DNA from: Fragilaria crotonensis
Taxonomy: Eukaryota > Bacillariophyta > Fragilariophyceae > Fragilariales > Fragilariaceae
Direction of reading: 5' to 3'
DNA length: 64,000 bases
Assembly: GCA_022925895.1 (NCBI GenBank)
Contig: JAKSYS010000036.1
Location: forward strand, 118,130-182,129
Below, one piece after another: positions 54,213 through 64,000 of the stretch (the stretch's first letter is position 1; the number at the start of each line of letters is the position of its first letter). The translations under genes were made by a program, and so were the position numbers. The notes under the pieces were generated by a model. That model was not told the DNA's origin, ran no database searches, and saw nothing but the letters and a program-made list of their open reading frames with translations.

Positions 54213-55770
54213 AGAATTTAGCGTATTCAGGGAAGTGATAGGCGTATTCCAATGGCAGTTTCACAAAGTGGCGGCCAATAACTTTGGCTTGGAGGTAGGC
54301 ACCAATGAAGTCAGCACTCTTGACACTTCTTCTGGATGCACAGATGGTTGCAATGAATAGTTTGACCCCTCTTGCAGATGCACAGGGTGACCAGGTGTCT
54401 TCATACATGAGTGGTTCAACAGGTATAGGTTTTGGAGTGCCAGGTGAATTGGTAGATTCAGCAATTTCTTGACGTTGTTCAAGGAGTCGTTGTTGGTTGA
54501 TGGCTTTGACTCTTTTCAGGAGACGTTTCTCCAGGTCGCCACGGGCGACAAGGCGAGCTTTTAGTTTGTCAAGTTTTCCAGTTGCAGTTTGTTTTGCTTT
54601 GAGTACAAGTTTGACTGGGATAATGAGTTCATCTTTGTGTGGAGTTTGTCCAAGGATGAAGGTATCATGGTCAATGAGGTTCTTGATCTCCATTTTGATT
54701 GCATGTAGCCAAGCATTGCGGACATTATCATCAAGTTTGAGGACAGCTTTGAGAGACTGAGGTTCTGGAAGGTATTTGTCCACAGGTTCCTGGGGGTTGG
54801 CTTGTGAATTGTTGCTGGGAGAGTTGTCAATTGTCATCATGGCAGAGTGAATGGGATCAATAGTTGGTAGATCTTCATTGCATTCTTGGAAGTAGATGGT
54901 CATCATCTTGTGGAGTTGGGAATGATGTTGTTGATGGGTGACAAAGTTGATTTGATGTGGTGTGGGTGGTGTTGGACCATGTGGAGGAGTTGTATGTTTG
55001 ATTGCAGCAAGTGTAGAAGGTGGTGGATCATCTTCATGGGCATTGTCATCAGTTTCAGGGATGGCAGGGAGGGAAGAATGATGGTTGGAAGTATCAATGA
55101 AAGTTGATGGTGGGTTACCAAGGTTGGCTGCAGAGCCAGTTTGATGGTAGGTAGATGGTTCAGAGTTCTCTGGAGTGTCACGAAGTCCATGCGGATTGAA
55201 GTGGGAGCGGATGGGTACGGCTCCAGCAAAAGGTTTGGAATCGAAACAGAGAGCGGAGTTGAAGTCTTCATCGAAGTAGGCGTCGCGGGTTATGATGAGG
55301 CTTTGGGGTTGGTCTGGCGAGTAGAGTTGTTGCTTGTAGGTTATAAGTTTGTTGCGGAAAGTTGGTTCGTAGCGTTTGAAGAATGTTGGACATCCGAAGA
55401 CGCGGAAGTTGGCTAGGGAAGGCTTGCGTTGAAAGCTGTATTGATAGGGAGTTGTTGGGTTGCCATGTTGGTCAATAACATTCTTGGCTGGGCAGACATT
55501 GAGGATTTGAACAGCATAGGCATGGGCATGATGGAAGAATGCACCTCCAAGTCTTGCATTGTTCAGAAGGATGTTGGCAGTGTTGTGGACTTCACGCCAT
55601 TTGGCTTCGCAAATGCCATTCATTTCTTGATGTTCAGGTGCTGCAGCTTCAACTTTGATACCAAGTGAAGTGCATTCAGAAATGAATTTGGTTGAGGTGA
55701 AAGCAGATCCAGCATCAGTGCGGATAAACGGACAGATTGGGTGCGGCCAAGGAGTTCTGTGTCAGTTAGC
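54142..55770 (-). pseudogene. Integrase core and N-terminal half of RT, large copia element
   Basis: The integrase core is split by a frame change near 55770. After it, RTDAGSAFTSTKF and EAAAPEHQEMNGICEAKWRE supply the later catalytic Asp and Glu. A 493-codon frame then continues with the connector (NFRVFGCPTFFKRYEP), a long Pro/Thr/His-rich spacer, and the RT start: AWLHAIKMEIKNLIDHDTF, KLDKLKARLVARGDLEKR and ASRRSVKSADFIGAYLQAKV, where the first RT aspartate lies. It ends at a frame change near 54200, after AKFFGSP. Confidence 0.88.
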
Positions 55771-56745
55771 CATTGCTTTGAGCAGTAATAATGGAAGCTG
55801 TGCTTTCAGTTGGGAGACCAATCCAACCTGTTAGTTTGCCAGGTGTTGTGACAATGAACAAGTAGGCTGAAAAGTTGGTATTGGTTGTGAGACCATAGCG
55901 GAAAGGGTTGCGCATTAGGTCAAGATGAAGGCGGTGGAAAGGTTCAGTGCCTTGGCGTTGAGGAGTTTTGTTGCGGGCACGTTTTTGGCTGATTGAAATG
56001 CGTAGAGGCCAGGAGTTGTGATCAACAGTAGGTGTCAAGACATGGTCATTCCATGTTTGGTGAAGGGATCCGACCATAAGATTGCGGAAATTTCGGAAAG
56101 CAAGTCGTCGGTAGATGAGTTCCAAAGGTAGGGCGGTGACTGAACGGCGTTGATCGGTGTCAACAGGGGTGTAGTGTCATCAAAATGTTGTTCATCAGGT
56201 TCAGAGTCAGGGTCAGAAGGTAGGTTAGAGTTGGAGATGGTTGAGAAGGCTTGTTGTGATGAAGGGAGTTCTCTGGTCAGTATTGGCCAAGTGTATGTGG
56301 AACCATTTGGGAGTTGGATTGTTGTGGCTCTGTTCTTGATCAGGACACTGAAGTTTTGGGTGCATGATAGAGCAGTTAAGGAGAGGAGTCTGTGGCTGAG
56401 ACCTTCAACATAGTAGACATCAGTGAGTCCTAGGATGGACTTGAGGCCATCATCAGTGGTGAAGTGGCATGCAGTTGTGCCTTTGTGAGTGGACATCTTG
56501 GTGCTGCCATCAGCTAAGGAGATTGGAACACTGCAGGGTTCGACATCGTGGAGGTCGCTGAAGAGTGGAGTATAATGGCTGGTAGCACCACTGTCAGGTA
56601 GCCAGTTTTCAAGATGTGGGGGACCAAATCTTTGGTATGGTGATTGGGGATCATCTGGAAAGTAAGCTGTGGCTCCAGAGTTGGGAGGAGAATAATTGGC
56701 AGATGGTAGATAATCTCTGTCAAGGAGAGGTTGGTTGATGGTCAT
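55766..56745 (-). pseudogene. Aspartic protease and GAG-pre-integrase region, large copia element
   Basis: The protease motif is WLPDSGATSHYTPLF, followed by ISLADGSTKMSTHKGT and the LTDVYYVEGLSHRLLSLTAL block typical of copia. A second frame (56125-55766) carries LIYRRLAFRNFRNLMVGSLH and the integrase entry PFHRLHLDLMRNPF, where the first catalytic Asp is expected. The zinc-binding HHCC of integrase is not fully evident: the usual H in 'RLGH' reads as F here. Confidence 0.85.
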
Positions 56746-56866
56746 CTGAGGTAGGTCAGGATTGGGCCAAGGGATGTTGGATGGGTGACCATCAGTGTTG
56801 TCAAAAGATGAGGCTGAAAAGGCTTGGTGGTGGTATCTTGATTGGTCTGGTGAGTTTTGGCCAGAG

Positions 56867-58100
56867 TCAGTGATGAAGTAGGCGCGTTGTTGGTTGCGGG
56901 AGCAGCGTTTTCATTGTTGGATGGTCTTTGAGGGTTGGTGGAGCGATTGTTTTGGTTTGATCTGGGGTTTGTGCAGTTGCGCGCATAGTGGCCGAGGCGT
57001 CCGCAGTTATTGCAGACGATTGTAGCGGCATTGGAAGGGTTGCGCGAATGGTTGTTGTTGGATCCGTTGGGAGATGGACGTTGATTAGGACTGGACGTCG
57101 GTCGGAAAGGTGGTCGATTGTTTCGTTGAGGCTGGTTGGATGGCCGCGGGAGGGTGGTGGTGGACGACGTTGATTCGAGTTGTTGAATGGTGGTCGCGAA
57201 GGATTTGTAGGAGGTCGGAACGGGCGCGAATGGTTTTGCGGTGGTCGCGGTGGTTGGTTTCGGTTTTGATTGTTGCTGCTGGGATTGGAATAAGGTCGAA
57301 GGATGGAACTGAAAGCTTGTTGTTGTCTTTGTGTGAAAACACGTTGGGTAGTTTGGTTGTGGCGCGGTTGAAAATGGTGGGAGTGGTGACCACGGGCAGC
57401 GTTGGCGTGTTGGTTGTAGTTGCGGTGGTTTTGGGATGGGAGTGTGAGGCCACGGGATTCGTCAATGTTCAGGAGATGGCTTTCGAGTTCGGCGAATGGT
57501 GGCAGAGCTTCGTCATTCAGTTCTGCGCGACGTATGTCGGCGTCGAAGCGTTGGTAGGATGCGGCGTAGAAGGAGTGATTGCTTCCACCACGAACGGTGC
57601 GTTTGATGAGTTCGGCGTCAGTGTTGGGTATTCCAGCATGATAGCAGTCGCGCGTGAGGCGAATGCGGTTGAGGTAGGAGGTTGCGACTTCATGATGTGG
57701 TTGTTTGATGGAGCAGAAAGCTTCACGAGTTCGTTCAACATGATCGGGAGTTAGCGGAGCGCAGTGGCGTCGAAGAGTTAGAATTGCAGTTCGAGCGTCT
57801 GGTGGGCCATCAATGATGTGTTTCTGGCAAGGGTCACAAACATTTGTGAAGATCAAATTGTAGATAGCAGTGCCAACAAAAGGGTGTGAATAGGACACTT
57901 GTTTTGGCCAAAGATCAAAGACTTGGCGCGTCCACGGGGAAATGTTACAAACAATTCGAAGGTTGTCAATGAAGGTGTTAAAGTGTCGGCGGCGTGCTTG
58001 AAGGTCGGTTGGGTAGGCCAATTTGCGAAGGTTAGCATTTTTGGCGTATTTCAAAAGTGTTTTCGTGAGGTCCTCGATTGGCGGATAAGTAAAATCGGTT
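56867..58100 (-). pseudogene. Capsid and CCHC knuckle of the large copia element
   Basis: A 395-codon frame carries the capsid: RRRHFNTFIDNLRIVCNISP, WTRQVFDLWPKQVSYSHP and FYAASYQRFDADIRRAEL. This is colinear with the gag-only element. An Asn/Arg/Pro-rich region follows. The zinc knuckle CNNCGRLGHYARNC (56973-57014) lies in a second frame, so one more indel is needed. Short upstream frames contribute the segment TKTLLKYAKNANLRKLAY. Confidence 0.88.
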
Positions 58101-58988
58101 CGCGTTGATGATGTGAGCGCATCAGGGGATGTGTGTTGAATGTGCTTGGGTTCTTCTTCTGAATCATGGTCTGTGTCCTCATCAAAGAAGGTTTCAACAG
58201 TGGGAGGGTATGTGAAGGTTGCGTGGGTCGCCTGGCGTGGAGTTGGGCGTGTTGCAACGGATTTTGGTGCATTTTGGGGGTTTTGGTCGTCGTTTCCAAA
58301 ATTAGGTGATTTTTGCGTAGGTTTGGCAGATTTCGTGCTGGGAGGTTGAATAATTTCGTTGTGTTGATTTTGGGGTTGCGAAAGATTTTGCGACGGATTT
58401 GGTGGTTGGGGTTCAAATTTTGGGGTGAGAACTTTTGGTAGGTATAATTTTGGGTGTCGTCGAAAAAGTTGTCGAAATCGGAGGTTGTGGGTTCGAGTTG
58501 GTGGCGTCCGGATTGTGAGGTAATTTTACGTTTTTCGGCGTGAGAATGCCTGAAAATGCATCGGAGAAGCGTTTTAGAGGCCCAGTTGTTGATTTCGCAG
58601 TTGGAGGTGAGTTGGAGGGTGTTTCGGTGTGTGAACTGCTTGTTTCGGGCGAGTTTGGTGGTAAAATGCGAGATTTGGTTGAGTTCCGGGCAGTTGTTGA
58701 GTTGTTTGTGCGTGTTCGTCGTATGTAGTTTCTGCGTCGGAAATTAGCTGTTGGGAGTGAATTTCCGGGCTGTCGGTGGTGTTTTGCGTTGGATTTTCGC
58801 CGGTAGTGTCGTTTTGCGCAGGAATTTCGTCGCCGTGTTCGTCGTGTAAAAATTGCAGTTTGGGGTTCGTTTGGTGCAAAATTTGCGTTTGCGGGTCGAT
58901 TTGTGCAGGAATTTCGTCCTGGGGTCCGGGGTTCGAGTCGGATCCGATAATAAAGATGAACGGCGAGTTGAAACGGCAAGACATGCAA
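58051..58988 (-). pseudogene. Pro/Thr/Asn-rich linker coding region, large copia element
   Basis: Two or three overlapping minus-strand frames, all low in complexity, connect the novel upstream region to the capsid. One reads SDSNPGPQDEIPAQ and TGENPTQNTTDSPE. The gag-only element has a similarly Pro/Thr/Asp-rich stretch before its capsid (FPTSNSPPTPPYTDKTPADT), so the linkers may be homologous. No domain is recognised. Confidence 0.45.
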
Positions 58989-61500
58989 AATGTGGTCCAG
59001 AAAATGTACTATTATCCTGTTGAAAGGTAATTATATTGTTACTTGCAACTGATTCTATCTGATTGGGACAGCTTAGACTGTCACAGATAGAAAGAGGTAA
59101 GTAACCAGCATAACAACCAGGATAATGTAAACATTGTGAACTAGACTCACCATAGTTTGGAACAGGTGAATCAGATCCCATGAGATCAATGAATGGGAAC
59201 TCAGGGTGGTTTTCCTTTGCAGTGTGATAGTAAGAGAGGAAATTGTTGAATAGTTGCAGTTCAGGATCGCGGAGGGCATTGTTAAGGTGTGGAAGAGCCC
59301 ATGCTTGATAAATAGTCTGTCCACTGGGGCCTGTGGTATAAACTGGAATCAAGCGGACAGCCAAGGAAAACGGGATGCGTTTGGGGTCGCAGGCAACGTG
59401 GTACAAGTCGGCATCGGGGTGGCGACGTAAATCGGCAGTGTGGCGTGGTATCCAATCCGGGTCATTAACTTGATCAGGATGAATTGGTTTGGCAGTCTGG
59501 GTCCGAAAGAGGCGTTGAACTGTGGAACGATTGTAGGCTTCACCAGAAATATTGTTGACAATGATGGGATCTCCAGAATGGTCAAGGTTGATGGGAAAGG
59601 CACCAGTTGTTGGAGTAGGGATAGCAATTTCAGTTGGGGAGCCAAAGCAGTAGGTGGGAGCTTGGAGTGGGGAGCCCTGGAAAATAACAACATTGGTGGG
59701 TGGGTAGTTCTCTCTGATAATGCCAGTTGGATCTTTGGGATGAAGCAGTTGCACAACTCGGAATAGCACGTATTCAAAATGGGGCAGGAAGTCAATGGAA
59801 TCGTTGACGGTGTCGGTCGCTATCGGGGTGAGGCGGTTGTAAATCTCCATGTACTTGAGGGTCGCTGTCGAATCGGTTCATGGCAATGAGCTCCTGAAGG
59901 ATGAGGGGATTGCAAATCACATGATTGATGGCCAAAGTATCCTCAGTCACATTGTCAAAGGTTAGTTGGACATCAGAAGGTGTAGTGATCATTGGGTAGC
60001 AGGTAGCAAAACTGGAAAGGAACATGTCTGCAGGGGAGGTTGCCAATGAAAACTTGGTTGTTGTTGAGTTCAGGTTGCTTGGAACGTTTCTTTGACATAC
60101 GATGGATGATAGCATGTTGAAAAAGGCGACGTTAATCAATTCGCAGGCTCGGTCAGACGCAATCTCTTTGGCTTCGGTGGATGGCGTTGGGAAAGAATTG
60201 ATGTAGTCCGTTACATAAGGTTGCACGAGTTCGAATTCCGTTTGGAGATAGGGCAGTTTGTCGCGATAATATTGATCAGAACGGTGGCCGAGGATGTTCC
60301 GGGAATAGGTCGTCGACTTCGTCAAAGGCATCGTGAACAAAACGGGGCAGGAGGTTGAAGGTTGTTGTATCGGGAAGGAGACTTAGAGCGGTGGCAGTTG
60401 ACTTGATTTCCTTTGCGATTGCGAATAGATGGTCCGGATAAAAATAGTGCTCAGCTAGTCCATGGTCGCGGTTGAAATAGTTGCGGTGATGCGTGATGTA
60501 TAGTAATCTGAGCGCGTAGATGATGGCGACTGCGCATCGTGTTTCCATCGGACAGTCTGGGGTCGTCGTGGAACGCGTCGTCAATGTCGCTGAATGCTCG
60601 CGGAGTTCGGCGGGGCAGGAACTGGGAGCGTTGTTGGTCGTTAAGGTGCTGGACGACCATGTTGGTAGCGCGATTGAGGGTGTGCTTCATGCTACGTAGG
60701 AGCAAGAGTTTATCGGGTTGTACGTTCAGAAGTGGGATGTTGGTGCCGGAGATTAGTTCGTCGATATACATGTGATCGCGTATGACGTGACGTAGGATGT
60801 GGTGGATGAAGTGCTTGTCGAGGCCACGGATGATGTTGAGTTCGGGTGGGTCGGCGAGTGTGTTGATGCAAAAGGCAGAGATAGTTGCACTTGTGCGAAC
60901 GCAAAGCGGTAGGTCGCGAAGGTGAATCGTGCCGTTGATTGTGTCCATTAGCATTGCCTCGGTGAAAAACAGGTTGCGTGACGGAATGTGATGGAAGTGT
61001 TGGAACATCCGAAAAGGGTGGTGATGAATGGCGTCAAGGGGGTTGGCGGATCGCAACGGTGGGGGAGGGCGTAGAGGAGGCAGTAGTCTGACAAGTTGTT
61101 GTATAGCTGCACTTGGTACCTCATTAGGTTCACCAATATCTCGGTTAGCGTCGCCATTATTGTCAAGATCATCTTCAACAATGTCCATTGGTTCGGGATC
61201 AGGGTCGTTTGCAACTTCTGGTAGCGGATCTGGGTCGGCATCAGGATAAAAGTTAACAGTTTCCCTAGTTGAGTCATTATTACTGCAGGAGTAACAATGA
61301 TCGGCAAGGAAAACATCGGCATCATCAGCTTGGGAGCTTGGCAAATCTTCCAATTTGATTGGGACAGGGTGCTGAACATCCAAATAGGTCAAAGTCTCAG
61401 AGGAAACGGTCGGATTGTGGGCTCTGCAGGCCCATTGTTGTGGGTTGGGGAAACCGCGGTACGAACGACAGTAGCTGCGTTTCCGTGTCAACGGCAGCAC
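58744..61500 (-). pseudogene. Novel upstream coding block 2 of the large copia element
   Basis: Four frames of 349, 102, 182 and 368 codons overlap end to end, so they are one original coding region of roughly 900 codons broken near 60530, 60310 and 59850. The product is not low-complexity. It contains helical, mixed-charge segments such as DKHFIHHILRHVIRDHMYID, AVAIIYALRLLYITHHRNYF, ELINVAFFNMLSSIVCQRNV and HFEYVLFRVVQLLHPKDPTG. The last part has a C-x3-C and several Trp residues. I recognise no domain; it is not capsid, protease, envelope-type or chromodomain by eye. It lies between the 5' LTR and gag, where copia elements usually have only a short leader. Confidence 0.5.
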
Positions 61501-61539
61501 AGTACGAGAGCGATGCGTTAGAACCGTTAACGGAACGTT

Positions 61540-62906
61540 TCACAGAATCGGAAATCTCCAAAACGACGTCAGGAATCGGACTTGACGTGGAAAATTTTGA
61601 AACGGAATCGAGGGTTGTTGAGTTGTCGTTGCGAGTTGGTTCGGGATCGGATTCCGGAAAGAGCAGGGCTGTACTCGGGTATAGTTCGTAGAACGTAGGC
61701 GAGGTAGCTGTGGGAGTTTTGGGGAATCCGGGATTTCTGGGTCAATCGGGGAAAAATCAGTACAAAATTGCTGGGTAGCAGAGCCGTTATCACGGTTCTC
61801 ATCAGACGTCATAGTTTTGAGTCGCGAGTCTGCAGAGTTGTCGGCACCCACCAAAGTGCCGAAATGACTCTTAGAACTTTGAACAGTCGTTTCTCGAGAT
61901 CTGTCGCTTCGAATTCGCTCAAATTTGGGGATGTTGCTGAGAAGGTTGTACTGTGGCGCCTGGCATCGCGTAGTGTGGCGTACCAGCGCGTGTGCGATCA
62001 TGGTGAGTGTGTTTTGAACTGACATCAAATACATGTTCCCAGTGGCTCTGATGATCTCGTCAACGTCGTCTTGGATCGTCCCCAGGGAATATGAGGCTTT
62101 AATTGGCTCCTCATCTTCGGTGAACATGTGAATTGTGCAAACGTAGCGAGCCATATCGATGATGTCCAACTTCAAGTTGTTGTGATAGTGGGATAAGTGC
62201 TGATCGGAATTCGGCGCGTGCTGATCGGTTCTTACAAGCGAGCTCGGGCGCGAATCGCCTTCGTTGTCGGGACGGAGCAAGAGGCGGAAAGAAGAGTTGG
62301 AAAAGGCGTCATCAATTAAATCCAGGATGTCTCGAGAGAGGTATTGCAGCGACGTCGGATCGTCGTATGGATCGATTTGGGGTCGCGACGTGCGAGGGCG
62401 ACGACGGGGATAAAATCTGCGAGCGCGATGCCTGCGCTTCGAGGTAGCCGTAGGAGGCGAAACGAGTTCCTGTGTTGGTGTTTGGATGGCGGCATTGGGT
62501 GCGCGACGTTGGTTGTGGATTTTGGTGCCATGTTGTTGAAATTAGTGCATTTGCAAATTGGTAGTTGTAGTTGTAGTCCTGTTGTTGCTGTTGTTGTCCT
62601 CCTCATTATCATCTGTAGGTCCAATGTCCTTGTAGTTAACATTGGTAGATGCATAATGCTTTGTAGTTGATGTTCTGGTTCAGTAGTTGTGCCCTTTTTG
62701 TTGTCATCCGTAGTGGTTAAAGTAGTAGTTGGAGTAGTTGGAGAAGTGGCTTGCATCTTTGCAGCCATCTTGGTTGGAGTAGTAGCCCTGTGGCTAATGT
62801 TGGTGCCCTGAGGATGGAGCTGCAATCTTGTTGTTGCGCTCATGGAAGTGGAGGTTGCGATCCTCCTGGATGATCTGGTCGAAATTGTCGTCGGAATTGT
62901 TGGCAT
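61540..62906 (-). pseudogene. Novel upstream coding block 1 of the large copia element
   Basis: A 196-codon Thr/Arg-rich frame is followed after a frame change near 62290 by a 246-codon frame. The second contains a more structured segment (IDMARYVCTIHMFTEDEEPI, QDDVDEIIRATGNMYLMSVQ, NTLTMIAHALVRHTTRC) and then a Ser/Pro-rich tail. The early part has basic runs (KKKRRTSIKKG-like, near 62945) that could serve as nuclear localisation signals. No known domain is seen. Coding seems to continue into block 2 through another frame change near 61430. Confidence 0.45.
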
Positions 62907-63389
62907 GGTAGGCGGCTTGGGACCTTTCTTGATGGAGGTGCGCCTCTTCTTCTTAATTGGTTGATCCTGATCGTCATCAGGGGTAGTGTTGGGAGAAGGA
63001 AAACGGTGGACACGTTGATGCTTGGATCCTCTGGGAGATCCGAGCTAAGGCTCCATGATAGAGGCCAGGATGGGTGGGCGTGTCGGGAGGGACAGGATTC
63101 GCGCCGATGGGGCGCGGACGTCGACGTTATCGTCGAAGGCATCGCGGTCTTCGGCCTTACGGGCGGACCTAGAGATGCGAGGGGCAAGGGTGGGCGGGAT
63201 GGCGTTCTTCATGGTGGACTTGGGAAGCTTCTGTTCTTCAATGGGGAGTTTAAATTCGCTGCTGGCGAGTCCGTGAGGAGAGGAAATTAATAGCAGTTAA
63301 ACTCAAATTGTTAACGGCCGTACGAAGGTTCGCCCAATGATCGGACGAGTAATTTCTCTCGACGGTAGAGCCTTGGACCGGTGGTTCGA

Positions 63390-63401
63390 GGCGAGCAACC
63401 A
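63390..63401 (-). promoter_or_regulatory. Primer binding site of the large copia element
   Basis: On the minus strand TGGTTGCTCGCC directly follows the 5' LTR, identical to the site in the gag-only element. Confidence 0.75.
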
Positions 63402-63985
63402 TGACAGTGTTCGTGTGATCGGTACACGAGTACTGGCCGACGGTAGACTTAAGGTTAGTAGGACCTAGAAGTCTAACGTTGGACTTGACGGGTGAGGAAG
63501 CGAACCTGACGGATCGTCCAGCTTTGGGCGATGGTGTTTTGTAGACATACACCATGGCGGTAGATTTGTTGATACAAGGATGTAGAAATGTAGAAACTAG
63601 TAAAGGCCTTTACTGTTTTTGGTTTGTGGAAATTATAAGATGAATTGGAATGAAAAATGAAGGTGAGACTTGCAACATTAGTTGGAGTCTCACAAATGAA
63701 GTGTTGTCTTAGTCCCACTTCCTGAGTGGTGTTTGGGAAGTGTTGTCCATAGTAAAAGAGTGTTGTTGAAGTTATCAACAACACTCATGATTTGAATTAG
63801 GAAGTAAATTCAAATAGTTTTGTGTTGCAGACCGGTAGTACCAGGTTCTGATCCGTAGCATTCTACGGGAACGGGTCACGGACAGACTAAGAAAAATAAT
63901 GGACTGTCTATTGTATTACCGTATGGTATTTAACCTTACAGTAAGACGAGAGACAGTGTGACAGAGTGACGGTAGATTCCTAACA
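63402..63985 (-). repeat. 5' LTR of the large copia element (584 bp)
   Basis: Direct copy of the lower LTR with the same TG...CA ends. A minus-strand frame opens inside it at 63555 (MVYVYKTPSPKAGRSVRF) and runs through the LTR end into the leader. The same 51 codons are present in the 3' LTR. Confidence 0.95.
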
Positions 63986-63990
63986 GATTG
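63986..63990. repeat. Target site duplication, right (GATTG)
   Basis: Matches 52337-52341. Only ten bases of flanking DNA remain before the window ends. Confidence 0.9.
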
Positions 63991-64000
63991 TAGTACAATA

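Larger units (their letters stand above)
52342..63985 (-). mobile_element. Ty1/copia LTR retrotransposon with a 5-kb extra coding region upstream of gag
   Basis: Read on the minus strand the order is 5' LTR, primer binding site, about 5 kb of novel coding sequence, capsid and CCHC knuckle, aspartic protease, integrase, reverse transcriptase, RNase H, polypurine tract and 3' LTR. Integrase before RT is the copia order. The total is 11.64 kb, about twice the usual copia size. LTRs are nearly identical and a 5-bp target duplication is present, so the insertion is recent. About eight frame changes interrupt the coding region, so the copy is defective as written, although every catalytic motif can still be read. 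Confidence 0.93.

Noticed and set aside
57110-57754. 214-codon plus-strand frame with hydrophobic stretches
   Set aside because: Antisense to the copia capsid; the Val/Gly-rich look comes from the complementary Asn/Pro-rich coding strand.
1-64000. CRISPR arrays, rRNA, tRNA genes, bacterial operons
   Set aside because: No regularly spaced short repeats, no rRNA-like sequence and no convincing tRNA cloverleaf were seen; introns and LTR elements show eukaryotic DNA.

Overview
The window looks like nuclear DNA from a photosynthetic stramenopile, most likely a diatom (inference). The support is a compact gene layout with short GT-AG introns, a Derlin and a formate/nitrite transporter that both begin with secretory-type presequences, and Ty1/copia elements whose proteins resemble the copia families of diatoms. 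I cannot name the species from sequence alone.

Layout. 0-6.4 kb is gene-poor and holds decayed transposon sequence: a DDE-type transposase relic followed by the tail of a reverse-transcriptase-linked ORF. 6.45-9.76 kb is a STAND/AAA-type ATPase with one intron and one apparent frameshift. 9.8-12.8 kb is non-coding, with a degenerate tandem array and one copy of a 267-bp repeat (B). 13.0-19.5 kb is a damaged tyrosine-recombinase (DIRS-order) retrotransposon with Gag, RT, RNase H and recombinase modules. 19.98-20.76 kb is a composite repeat A-B-A, just upstream of the transporter gene.

21.0-37.2 kb is a dense housekeeping block: FNT transporter, Derlin, a giant formin, Noc4-like ribosome biogenesis factor, DCP1 decapping factor, an HLH-like/F-box-like protein and a LENG1-like CIR_N protein. 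37.4-43.4 kb is a non-autonomous LTR element (gag only) with a clean 5-bp target duplication, sitting in the divergent promoter between the LENG1-like gene and a PA-domain membrane protein. 43.7-52.1 kb is a second gene block: PA-domain protein, prohibitin-2, Prp18 splicing factor, B-type cyclin and a cupin/JmjC-like hydroxylase. 52.3-64.0 kb is one almost complete 11.6-kb Ty1/copia element on the minus strand, also with a 5-bp target duplication.

How the parts relate. The genes are a chance collection (RNA processing and decay, ribosome assembly, cell cycle, plastid transport, cytoskeleton) rather than an operon-like system. The mobile elements do form a system: the two LTR elements share the same 12-nt primer binding site, the same 8-nt polypurine tract and a homologous capsid domain. 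The gag-only element is therefore plausibly mobilised by relatives of the 11.6-kb one. The larger element carries about 5 kb of extra coding sequence upstream of its capsid domain with no domain I recognise; this is the most novel feature in the window. Several one-base frameshifts and homopolymer length differences suggest that some breaks may be assembly error rather than biology.
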